Shown here one piece after another: positions 54,801 through 64,000 of a stretch of DNA of 64,000 nucleotides. Within the stretch, counting starts at the first letter, position 1. Each line of letters opens with the position of its first letter. Source of the DNA: Cryptomeria japonica. Its lineage: Eukaryota > Streptophyta > Pinopsida > Cupressales > Cupressaceae. Location of the stretch: the NCBI RefSeq assembly GCF_030272615.1, contig NC_081407.1, positions 439,423,213 through 439,487,212 of the forward strand. The letters are read 5' to 3'. Both the position numbers and the translations under genes were made by a program. The notes under the pieces were generated by a model that made no database searches, was not told where the DNA came from, and was given only the letters and a program-made list of their open reading frames with translations.

Positions 54801-56008
54801 AAATCTTACTAAGCCTCCATTGTATTCTTGAAAGTTCAAGAATTTACCTTTGTCTCATGTCATATGATGTGAGCATCTTGAGTCAATGATCCATTCATCC
54901 TTTACTTCAACTTTAGCTGCTAGGTATTGTTCTACCAGTTGAGCAGTAGGTGCCGATTGATCTTCTGTTATAGAAATAGAAACCCATCCATTGTCTGTCT
55001 AATCCTCATCAGAATCAATAGTCACATCTTCATCAGCAATGTAACAAGATTTGTCTTTATTCTTCTTAAATCTGTATCTCTGATATTTAGGATTAGGCTT
55101 GTATGTTCTTCTAGCTTCTTCTCTTAGTCTAGCATGTCTATCATGACATCTCAAAGCCATATGACCAATCTTATTGCAGTTAAAACATTTAAAGGGTGTT
55201 TTACCTTCATACTTACTTCCAACTGGACCTTTAGGCATTTTCCTTGCAAATAGTGCTTCAAGTTCTTCAAGTTCTTCATTTTATTTCCTACTTTCTTCAA
55301 GTTCTCTTGCATAAAAGGCTTTCCAATCAGTTTGTCAAATGATGGAGCAGATGATGTTGATTCTTTAAAGGCTAAATCTATCTTAATAGTAGCAACAAGA
55401 CCAAATTCTTCAATTTCAAAAGCTGAAAGTTTCCCAATCAATGTGTCCCTAGTAACTGATGTATTAGGCATTGTTCTCAAGTCATTTATAGCAGTAACCT
55501 TCATTTTGTATGCCGGTGGCAATCCTCTTAAAAATTTTGAAACAATTTCATCCTCACTTAACGTTCCTCCACAATATTTAATACCCAAAACAATTTCTTT
55601 TACTCTTTCCATAAAAGAAAAAATCCTTTCATCTTCTTCCATTTTCAGATGTTCATACTTGACTCGGAAGCTTTCAAGTTTTGCAATTTTGACTCTGGAA
55701 TCTCCTTCATTAAGTGTTTCCAAATGATCCCAAATAGCTTTAGTAGTAGACCTATCTGATAGTCCCATGATTTGTTGATCTGATAATGCGCTCAAAAGTG
55801 CTTCTCTTGCTTTGCAATCATTTTCCTCATCTTTTGTCAAGTTAGCTGGACTGGGCTGACCAGGTATAGCAGTAGTATAACCATTCTTTGTAACTTACCA
55901 GATGTCCTTTCCAATGCAATTTAGATGTGTCTCCATTCTGATCTTCCATATGCCATAGTTGGTTCCATCAAGTTTGGGACTGTCCTTCCTGAAATAGTTA
56001 GTAGACAT
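51857..56008 (-). pseudogene. COP-I gag-pol polyprotein (three frameshifts, several stops)
   Basis: Starts 'MSTNYFRKDSPKLDGTNYG' at 56008; an upstream in-frame ATG at 56083 lies in the LTR end and is not used. Gag 'LPPAYKMKVTAINDLRTMPN'; frameshift near 55330; intact zinc knuckle 'CFNCNKIGHMALRC'; protease region near 54870-54900 broken by a stop (S-C-S-H-H-M still readable); integrase 'WLWHKRLCHVNF', 'CKECQFGKQVRA', 'HIDLCGPART', 'IIDDYSRMCWVTFLREKSE'; frameshift near 54020; '[18 protein letters not shown]', 'RIFGSKCYI'; frameshift near 53200; RT '[20 protein letters not shown]' and active site 'VLLDDIIFGG' (YVDD to LLDD); RNase H 'DANWAGDVDDRKSTTSRALF' and 'TIYCDNTAAIDISKN'. Natural stop at 51859-51857. 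Confidence 0.95.
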
Positions 56009-56048
56009 TGGATCTCCTCGAGTTGTTAAACTTCTGCAAAAGAGGACT

Positions 56049-56064
56049 AAACTTTGATACCAAT
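56049..56064 (-). other. COP-I primer-binding site
   Basis: The minus strand reads ATTGGTATCAAAGTTT directly after the LTR, one change (GAG to AAG) from the initiator tRNA-Met complement. Confidence 0.87.
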
Positions 56065-57117
56065 TGTTAAGTCCTGGAGACAACTGAGAGGGGGTGGGGG
56101 TGAATCAGTTGTCAAATAAATTCAAACCAAAAACAACTTAACCAACTTAATGCTTAATACCGGTAAACCAGTTAAGTATGTTGGTAGACAGTTTTAATAG
56201 TTGATTTCTATACCGGTAAAGATTAATGTATGAAACATAAACACAAAGTCATCCACAACACATAACACAAATATTTGTATGTGGAAACCTTGTAAGGGGA
56301 AAACCACGGTGGGAAACCTTACCCACAATCAGATGATACTACTGTAGATACTAAGTGTACATAAATGGGGTCTGCACATGCAGAAAGGCCAACAACCTAG
56401 AGCTCACTGCTCAATCACAAAATAGGAGTCACAGTGACTACAGTTGGATGGTTAAATCCAATAATAATGTACTGCACAAAATATGATCTTCATATGCTGG
56501 ATTCAGTACCAGTGTAATGCTGATATGCTTCCATAAAAACCTAGCTTCACCTTCGAATGATGTCTTCATGTATAGTTCTTCTTAAACTCGCATTTACCTT
56601 CACACAATCCTTTTTCGCATTCCACATTCGATCTTACAAATAAGATCTTACGTTTATACCATAACCTAAGACCAATTTTAGTAGGTCGACTCTACAAGAT
56701 ATTACAATAAAAGCATTTTTCAAACAATATAATATTCGATGCAATAACTGATTGAACATGTCGGCTTAATGCATTTACAACAATAATTAATCATCTCCAT
56801 AGCGTGCCATGTTGATCTGGAAAAGATAAACCTGCCGATGTAACCCTAGACATATTTGCCGGTAACAACAAATATGCAACTGTGAATATACCAATGAACA
56901 CAACTCCAGGACAAGATGTCCAAATGATGTCTTTGACATAATCATGTGTCTTTCATGCCATTCCAAGTGCTGGTGATCATTATTTCTTGTCGGTGAACCA
57001 TATACCAGTAACTGTGCAATAGTTACTTGCTTGTCGGTGAATGTTGTTGGATCTCCAAAGTGCTGGTGTTTTAGTAGGTGTTGACATCAATGACAAAACC
57101 ATTCCAAAATACCAACA
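56065..57117 (-). repeat. COP-I 5' LTR (1,053 bp)
   Basis: The plus strand starts TGTTAAGTCCTGGAGACAAC and ends AAAATACCAACA. It provides the empty-site sequence for the COP-J insertion ('gtagatactaagtgtac'). Confidence 0.95.
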
Positions 57118-57847
57118 GGCTTCTTCTTTGCAAATTATTCTCTGTAAGATTTCCTTTGGGTTTTGGCTTTGGATTGTTGCTGGAATTTCTTGGTTTGGCT
57201 TTGGATTTGGATGGAGCTCTACCTCAACTCTCATCCATCACTCAGGGTGCAGGTTGGGTTCCTTGTCTTTTATTTATTTTCAGCTTTAAAATTTCTCTTT
57301 GTATGCTCCATGTCTGAAAATGTCTTCCGAGAGCTAGGGATGAAATATTTGTTTTATTGTAGTTTTTAGGTTATATATGGTGGAGAAAACTTTATATTAT
57401 ATGGGTGTTTGTATAGTTGTATTGGAGAAATATTTAGTCTTTTGTATGTTGTTGTTCATGATATTGAAAAGTCTGGGTTCATGGCTGCTTGTAGTGAGAT
57501 CCTGTATCATTGCTTGGATCATGTAATTGGTGTTTTGTTTGGTGTAGTATTGGTTGTATCTATTGTTGGTACAGTTACCTGTGAATTTCAAAGTCAAAAG
57601 AAGTCTCTATGGGTGAGTTCTGGGTCTCCCAGCTGTGGATATGTTTTGGAATTTCTCCCTCTATATTTAATTAAACTTTATTCTATTTATTTCTTCTTAC
57701 TTGTTAGTTCTGGGCAACTCTATGTATATATTTTTCGAAGCCTTATGTTTCAAGTTTAATTTTCAATCTCTGTCGAAAGTTCTTTGTTTTCCCGTCTCTT
57801 TTGTGCAAAAGCATTGCCCCTGCATATGCACTGTCTTTTGTTGCATT

Positions 57848-57973
57848 TGCATTGTTTTTTCATTCATTTGTGCTTCCCTTTCATGTATTTGTGTTGTCCT
57901 TTGTTTCATTTGCGTTGTCCTTCATTTCATTTGTGTTGTCCTTCAGTATATTTGTGTTGTGCTGTCTTTGACT
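57848..57973. repeat. 21-bp minisatellite, six units
   Basis: Units near TGTGTTGTCCTTCATTTCATT start at 57848, 57869, 57890, 57911, 57932 and 57953; the outer ones are more diverged. A seven-residue repeat (CVVLCFI-like) in one frame is a by-product. Confidence 0.9.
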
Positions 57974-58259
57974 GCACATGCGCTAAACTATTAAACACGG
58001 GCGCTAGCCTGTAATGCAAAAGTGTTGTTCTTCCTGTCTTTGGTGATTTTACTATTTTTCCAGTCAAATTTGGATTTTTGAGTTTGGTTTCATTCCAGAG
58101 GCTTTTTGGGGTTTTTGTAGACATTTTCCAACTACTGTTATTTATCAATTTGATGCAATTTTATGTTTTCTATGCTGCAACATTCTTGACTTATTTATTG
58201 TTGAAGATTTGAGTCTTTTCTTATATTGAGATGTTGCAATGGAAAAATAGTATTATTGT

Positions 58260-58348
58260 GGAGACAACAAGATTTTATTGCTATGGAGACAACAAGATAG
58301 TATTGTTGTGGAGAGAACAAGATGATATTTTTTTGAAGACAACAAAAT
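58260..58348. repeat. 25-bp minisatellite, four units
   Basis: GGAGACAACAAGAT and variants recur at 58260, 58285, 58310 and 58335, exactly 25 bp apart. Confidence 0.88.
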
Positions 58349-58349
58349 T

Positions 58350-59583
58350 TGATATGTTTTATTGATGGAATATTTTTTATATGATATGGATTTCCACTTT
58401 GAGGCTCATTTTGCATTATAATGAATTTCAGGCCCTTGCACTCTTTAGCTATGGTTTTCCTTGTATGTTTTATGTGTTGTTGGGCTACATGATGAAGTTA
58501 TGGATCTTTTCTTAGAATTTTATTTAGAGACATGATTTATTGTTGGGCCATGTTAGGAGTGGGCTTCCTTCTGATGACCAAGGTCATGAGAGATAGGCTT
58601 GCATGAGGTTCCTTGTAAGGATGCATGAATTCTAGACCACCAAGGTGCATTGGAGTTTTCTATGATTTGTAAACAAGTGATAACATTAATAATGAATTAA
58701 TTGAAATGGGTAATTAGATCTCATTTAAGAAAGATAATGAATAGTTTGAGCCTCATGGCTGATTCCCAGGGAGGATGTTATAGGATAAGCATGAGAAGAC
58801 CGAGAAGATGGTAAGTCAAATCTCCCTTGATTCTCTCATGGGTAGAAATGGCTCCACATGTCTATCGAGGTTATGCCGTGAAGAGTTATGTATTGGAAAT
58901 ATTATGGGGGAGGATAGCATGTGATGACACTCAGCTCCTACATGTGTCCTTTGCTTAAGATGTATTGATGTCATGTTGATTTGTGCACCTCTAGGAGTTT
59001 TCTATTTGTGCTATCTTGTGATTGGTTCTTGCTTGAGTGTCCTTATATTGGTTAGTCTCTTTGGGTTTAAGTGTCAGCCTAGATGTACAGTGTGTGTTGG
59101 GACCTTGTGTCATCTCCTAGCACAGGGGGTGGTTCGTTTCTTTCCACATGGTCGGGTGGTTGGTTCTTTTAAACCATTGGGATGTTCCTATCTTTGGATT
59201 CTTCTTGCGTGGATGAGGATGCTTCTTCAAATAGTTCATGGATAATAATTACAGCAAGAATGTAAATGATGATGTGATTTATGTAATGAAATTATTATGT
59301 TATGGTTGTAAAAGAAGTCATGCTTATGAGAAATGGTTATGTTGTTCTAGTTATAGTGATAACTTTTGGTTATAGTTTATGATTGTAATGATGGACCTTG
59401 AGTTGTATTGTAACACATTTATATTAAATGAAATGGATGCATGAGATGTGGATAAGTAATATGGTTTGGAATTAAAAGATGCAATTTGTATTCTTTATGA
59501 GCCATGTTAAAAGGAAATGGTGTAAATGTTATGATAATGGTATTAGTCTTGAAATGATGTCTTCAACTAATGATTTAAGTAGA
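58350..59583. other. Non-coding part of element H, no gene seen
   Basis: T- and G-rich sequence with little C. The 90-codon frame at 58973-59245 is hydrophobic but has no motif I recognise and no sign of selection that can be seen by eye. Confidence 0.55.
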
Positions 59584-60941
59584 AGATATGTTATGTCTTG
59601 GTAGGATGTATGAGTACGAGTAATATTGGAAGATATCTTAGGAAATGTTTATGAGTTGTGATTAAAGAATTTGAAATTATAGTATCATACTTCATAGATA
59701 GTGATCTAATGATTGAATTAAAATCTTATAATTCTTGGGATGCAGTTGAGTGTTCCTTATGAAAATATTGTATGGATATTATTAATGAATGAATTACTAA
59801 TCTTATTAATGGAAATTACTAATAAGTGTATGGATAGACATTAAAATGAATACTTGTTTTCTAGGAAAGGATTAGAATGTATCATGTGTTATGGTTTAAG
59901 ATTATATCTCCATTTTGGTGGATGCTATTAGTTGTTATAGAATTAGGATATTGTATCCTAGTTTGTGTTGAGATGAATTCGAGTAGTTATGTAATCTATA
60001 ATAAGATGATTGTTGGTTAATTGATATAGTGTAAGAGATTTTATGAGAATTAAATGGGATATGGATTAAATGTTTAGAAAGACTTTGTGATTATTGTCTT
60101 ATGTACTTTATAAATCATGATGGAGTAATAAGTATGCTAGGAGCATAAAATCATAAATGATTATGTGGAAGTTAATCATAAATGGAAATTGTGTTAATAT
60201 AATATAGGGATTAATCATGGTATGTGAATGGTGATGTTAATAGTCGAAGGTTGGTTAATGGTAGTAGGAACATTTGGACTTGGTGTATAAAATGAACCTA
60301 AGGGAAAAAGGGAAGAAGCTATGCATTGAAAAATAGAATATCATATTAAATGAAAGATTGAGTAGGTTGCATATCATGAGTGTTAGGTATTGCTATGTTG
60401 CACCTATGTGTATATAATGATTAAGATTATGAGGTATTGACTTGGAAGAAAGTAAATGCTTATTTCTTATGTAGGTAGATTAAATAGTGGTGTTGAGATA
60501 CCCTAGGGATTTAGTAGAAATGATTATTGTATTCCGCTTGCATAATTGTTTGAATAGCTTGAGTGAATTATTCTATGTTTATAACACTTAAATATTATTT
60601 TGCGTTCACTACATTTCTTAAGTGATGTTATGTGTTGTATTGTTTAAAAGAAAATTAATTAGTGTATATTTAGCTATATTTCTTGGGGGTATTTTGGTGG
60701 GCATTACATCAAATCCTTCAATGATCCTCAACCTTAAGCTGGAGTATGAGAAAGGGTGAGACAACTTTCAAAAAATACATAAATCTTAGGAAAAGATTGT
60801 TCTGATATTTTTAAAATTCATTCTGAGAGATCATAAAGAAGATAAAACTAGAAACTGAAAACCTAATGAGATTTGCTAGCGAATACCAGTGCCTTATTCA
60901 TTCGGGTTATAGAGTCTATGAAAAGTGTTACTAAAAATATG
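59584..60941. repeat. 1,358-bp tandem duplication, copy 1
   Basis: From 'agatatgttatgtcttggtagg' to 'gtgttactaaaaatatg'. It covers the last 1.1 kb of H (to 60708) plus 233 bp of downstream flank. It differs from copy 2 by scattered substitutions and 1-2 bp indels, by eye only a few percent. Confidence 0.96.
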
Positions 60942-62297
60942 AGATATGTTATGTCTTGGTAGGATGTATGAGTACGAGTAATATTGGAAGATATCTTAGG
61001 AAATGTTTATGAGTTGTGATTAAAGAATTTGAAATTATAGTATCATACTTCATAGATAGTGATCTAATGATTGAATTAAAATCTTATAATGCTTGGGATG
61101 CAGTTGAGTGTTCCTTATGAAAATATTGTATGGATATTCTTAATGAATGAATTACTAATCTTATTAATGGAAATTACTAATAAGTGTATGGATAGTCATT
61201 AAAATGAATACTTGTTTTCTAGGAAAGGATTAGAATGTATCATGTGTTATGGTTTAAGATTATATCTCCATTTTGGTGGGTGCTATTAGTTGTTATAGAA
61301 TTAGGATATTGTATCCTAGTTTGTGTTGAGATGAATTCGAGTAGTTATGTAATCTATAATAAGATGATTGTTGGTTAATTGATATAGTGTAAGATATTTT
61401 ATGAGAATTAAATGGGATATGGATTAAATGTTAGAAAGACTTTGTGATTACTGTCTTATGTACTTTAGGAATCATGATGGAGAAATAAGTATGCTAGGAG
61501 CATAAAATCATAAATGATTATGTGGAAGTTAATCGTAAATGGAAATTGTGTTAATATAATATAAGGATTAATCATGGTATGTGAATGGTGATGTTAATAG
61601 TCGAAGGTTGGTTAATGGTGGTAGGAACATTTGGACTTGGTGTATAAAATGAACCTAAGAGAAAAAGGGAAGAAGCTGTGTATTGAAAGATAGAATCTCA
61701 TATTAAATGAAAGATTAAGTAGGTTGCATATCATGACTGTTAGGTATTTCTATGTTGCACCTATGTGTATAGAATGATTAAGATTATGAGGTATTGACCT
61801 AGAAGAAAGTAAATGCTTATTTCTTATGTAGGTAGATTAAGTAGTGGCATTGAGATACCCTAAGGAGTTAGTAGAAATGATTATTGTATTCCACTTGCGT
61901 AATTATTTGAATAGCTTGAGTGAATTATTCTATGTTTATAAAACTTAAATGTTGTTGTGTGCTCGTTACATTGCTTAAGTGATGTTACGTGTTGTATTGT
62001 TTAAAAAAAAATTAATTAGTGTATATTTAGCTATATTTCTCTTGGGTATTTTGGCAGGCATTACATCAAATCCTTCAATGATCCTCAACCTTAAGCTGGA
62101 GTATGAGAAAGGGGAGACAACTTTCAAAAAATACATAAATCTTAGGAAAAGATTGTTCTGATATTTTTAAAATTCATTCTGAGAGATCATAAAGAAGATA
62201 AAATCGAAAACTAAAAACCTAATGAGATTTGCTAGCGAATACCAGTGCCTTATTCATTTGGGTTATAGAGTCTATGAAAAGTGTTACTGAAAATATG
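60942..62297. repeat. 1,358-bp tandem duplication, copy 2
   Basis: Repeats copy 1 in the same orientation and ends 'gtgttactgaaaatatg'. Its H end corresponds to 62065. The frame at 61979-62161 ('LNLKLEYEKGETTFKKYINL') crosses the H boundary; the part after 62066 may be old coding sequence of the host element. Confidence 0.96.
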
Positions 62298-62400
62298 ATA
62301 AAATTTCATCTAATAGATGGTCTAGCCTAAAACAATATTGCCTTACAATATTACTCTACTTATAATCCTTTATCTGAACTTCTTATCAAATCCTATGGAA
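62066..62400 (+). other. Possible decayed coding stretch downstream of H
   Basis: One plus frame reads 'PSMILNLKLEYEKGETTFKK', 'YINLRKRLF', then after three close stops (TGA, TAA, TGA) 'EIIKKIKSKTKNLMRFASEY' and 'QCLIHLGYRVYEKCY'. Copy 1 has the same text with a 1-bp difference. It may continue the COP-G host frame that H interrupted, but the frame does not join without a shift. No family recognised. Confidence 0.3.
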
Positions 62401-64000
62401 AGCCTTATTTCCTCTGTAATCTCATTCAAGCGTTTTAATTAACCCCTTGGACTAATGCATTGAATGGAAGAATACATACATCATAACAATGCAATAAACA
62501 AACAAAACCCTTGATCCCATTTGCTTAAGAAAAAATGAAATCGCATACAGGAGACTAAAGATTAGGAAAATATATTTGCATTAATATGATAAGCTATCCT
62601 TTATCAGATGGTAGCCAACAAATTCAAATATAGAATGACCCACTTGAAAAAGGGGAACCTGCAACTGTTCTATTACTTTTTTGCTCTGCAAAATAACATT
62701 ACAGTCCCTGTTATTTTCTACGACTCTCTAGAACTACGTTTGGACCTAACCCTGTAGAAAACATCTATTTTACAAAGATCTTTCTCAAAAAATTTGGATC
62801 CTAACTAATGGCCTTGAATTCCCTTTTATAGAAAACAAGGGAGTGACAAGCTTCGGGCCATGAGACACTTGTCAACAACAGATTCATTCTTTGATAATTA
62901 TCCCTTAAGGCTGTATACAATTCCATTTCAAAATGTTCATATATCCATGCACTGGCACTTGTGAATCATCATTCTCTAACCAAAAATTGGTAGGAGAAAA
63001 ACTATTTGAGCCATACCATTATCCTTCAGATGGAGTGTGAGATGTTGCATTTTTATCCAATAGAGAATTTCCCTTCCTTAGAAAGGGAAACATGATCTCG
63101 ATAAGAGGTAAAGTTGCCCCTCAAGCTGGAGGAGGAACTCAACCTTCTTGCCTAGGATCAGAGGCAGTGGGAGGGGGAGTTAGAGGGAAAACATAATATG
63201 TTGGGGAGGGGTCACAACTTCCATGCAACTACATGGATGGATTGCTGCCGCTCCCTACCTAGACATGTTCCTTTTTCATTCCTCTACGGGCTCTTTCTTA
63301 GAACCCTCTACCACCTAGAGACAGAGTAGACACAGAGGCTATGCCATGTATGACCTTTCTTCATAAGAAAATGCTTTCACGCCCCCTTTGGAAATCCTCC
63401 CCACTTTTAAATCCCCTATGGTAATAGACATACTCACGCATGAGAGAAAAAATCCATCCGGTATCATAGAGTATATTTCAACTCCATTTACAAGCTTGCT
63501 CAAACATCATTTCTTCTATAGAAAGAAAAATTGCACTTAGAAAATGAAAAGGCTTCATACTCCACCAATTTGATCACCACCTTGTTGTATTTATAGTTGG
63601 AAAATAATTCATCAAGTAGTGCCTATTCTTAAAACATCATCACTTTGGTGTTCTCAATTTACTCTACCAGGTATGGACACTACAATTCATGCATATCACA
63701 TCTACTGTATTCTTCTGTCAAGGTTCATTTGATGCGAATGATTTTATTCTGATCTTATTTCTTTTTTTAGTGTATAGTCTCCTACCTTAGGATCTCCATC
63801 AACAAGCAAATCTTTGAATTCATCAAAGAACTTGTGATTCATCACACTTGAATTGGAAACTTATCCAAATCCTTTCACATCTCTGAACTATCATCTTTGA
63901 CTATCAAATCAATCTTGAATCGACAAGTCTGAATCCCATTCATTCTGACTCTTCCCATGAGCTACGACCAGTGCCTCCAAAATCCCTCCAAACTTCTCAT
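62401..64000. other. Unassigned sequence, no supported gene
   Basis: More balanced base composition than its left neighbour. Moderately open stretches occur on both strands (for example minus strand 63500-63800, 'LLDELFSNYKYNKVVIKLVE') but all are cut by stops and I recognise none. It may be internal sequence of COP-G or another element running off the window. Confidence 0.5.
62821..62830 (-). promoter_or_regulatory. Candidate TATA box
   Basis: The minus strand reads TATAAAAGGG in 'gttttctataaaagggaattcaagg', a good TATA consensus about 30 bp before a plausible start region. No gene or LTR boundary is identified downstream, so this is position-only evidence. Confidence 0.3.

Larger units (their letters stand above)
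42726..57117 (-). mobile_element. COP-I: Ty1/copia element (6.8 kb net) of the COP-A family
   Basis: Exact duplication GGCTT at 42721-42725 and 57118-57122. Minus-strand copia with 5' LTR 56065-57117, primer-binding site, gag-pol 56008-51857, polypurine tracts and a 3' LTR that COP-J splits. Protein and LTR sequences align with COP-A and COP-C throughout. It lies within H. Confidence 0.95.
41358..60708 (+). mobile_element. H: long LTR-like element (about 5 kb net), split by COP-I
   Basis: Left end TGTAGGGTCCACAC at 41358, right end GGTGGGCATTACA at 60708. Flanks GCAAA (41353-41357) and TCAAA (60709-60713) would be a target duplication with one change. Removing COP-I leaves about 4.95 kb without coding motifs. 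The first 600 bp share 'cacaggtttgagtgtgtcttta' and neighbouring sequence with the GY1 LTR. A solo gypsy LTR of this size would be unusual, so two merged elements are an alternative. Between 57123 and 59583 I see minisatellites but no gene. Confidence 0.45.

Noticed and set aside
58973-59245. A 90-codon hydrophobic frame as a possible membrane protein
   Set aside because: An isolated frame in T-rich LTR-like DNA with no motif, no second copy and no promoter context.

Overview
This 64 kb window looks like intergenic DNA of a seed plant with a large genome. A conifer or other gymnosperm is plausible, but that is inference from the AT-rich, deeply nested and old-looking LTR retrotransposons; no host marker gene is present. 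I find no intact cellular gene, rRNA or tRNA gene and no CRISPR array. Almost every long reading frame belongs to a decayed Ty1/copia or Ty3/gypsy element.

Layout. (1) 1-3584: a Ty3/gypsy element (GY1, minus strand, cut by the window edge) with RT, protease, gag, primer-binding site and 788-bp 5' LTR, inserted in satellite DNA. (2) 3585-5770: a satellite of about 357 bp, six copies. (3) 5771-6291: a tRNA-headed SINE with an 11-bp target duplication. (4) 6334-6715: an RNase H-like relic. (5) 7194-27798: a gag/protease-only Ty3/gypsy element (GY-B, plus strand, target duplication ACATA). It carries copia COP-A in its 5' LTR (7962-14636), copia COP-C in gag (15417-24061) and a solo LTR E in protease (24855-26366). 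COP-C itself holds a 4.5-kb LTR-like insertion D in its 3' LTR. (6) 27848-38330, minus strand: relic P of an uncharacterised, once intron-containing protein gene (possibly transposase-derived), split by copia COP-F (28909-36144). (7) 38401-38611: a fold-back, MITE-like sequence. (8) 39177 onward: copia-like COP-G, broken by H (a long LTR-like element), broken by copia COP-I (42726-57117), broken in its LTR by copia COP-J (43012-50608): four nested levels. (9) 59584-62297: a 1,358-bp tandem duplication across the right end of H. (10) 62298-64000: unassigned.

Target-site duplications were read directly for A, B, C, D, E, I and J (5-bp exact), the SINE (11 bp) and, with one mismatch, F and H. 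They fix the insertion order. The copia elements were single gag-pol frames; A and C are interrupted only by in-frame stops, and in J many stops sit where the sister copy has Gln or Trp, as expected from C-to-T deamination of methylated DNA. The copia families share an LTR head containing TTGATGTCAA, a late-LTR GTGGTTTTTCCC / GGGTTTCCACGT block, a C-rich run near the LTR end, and two polypurine tracts before the 3' LTR.
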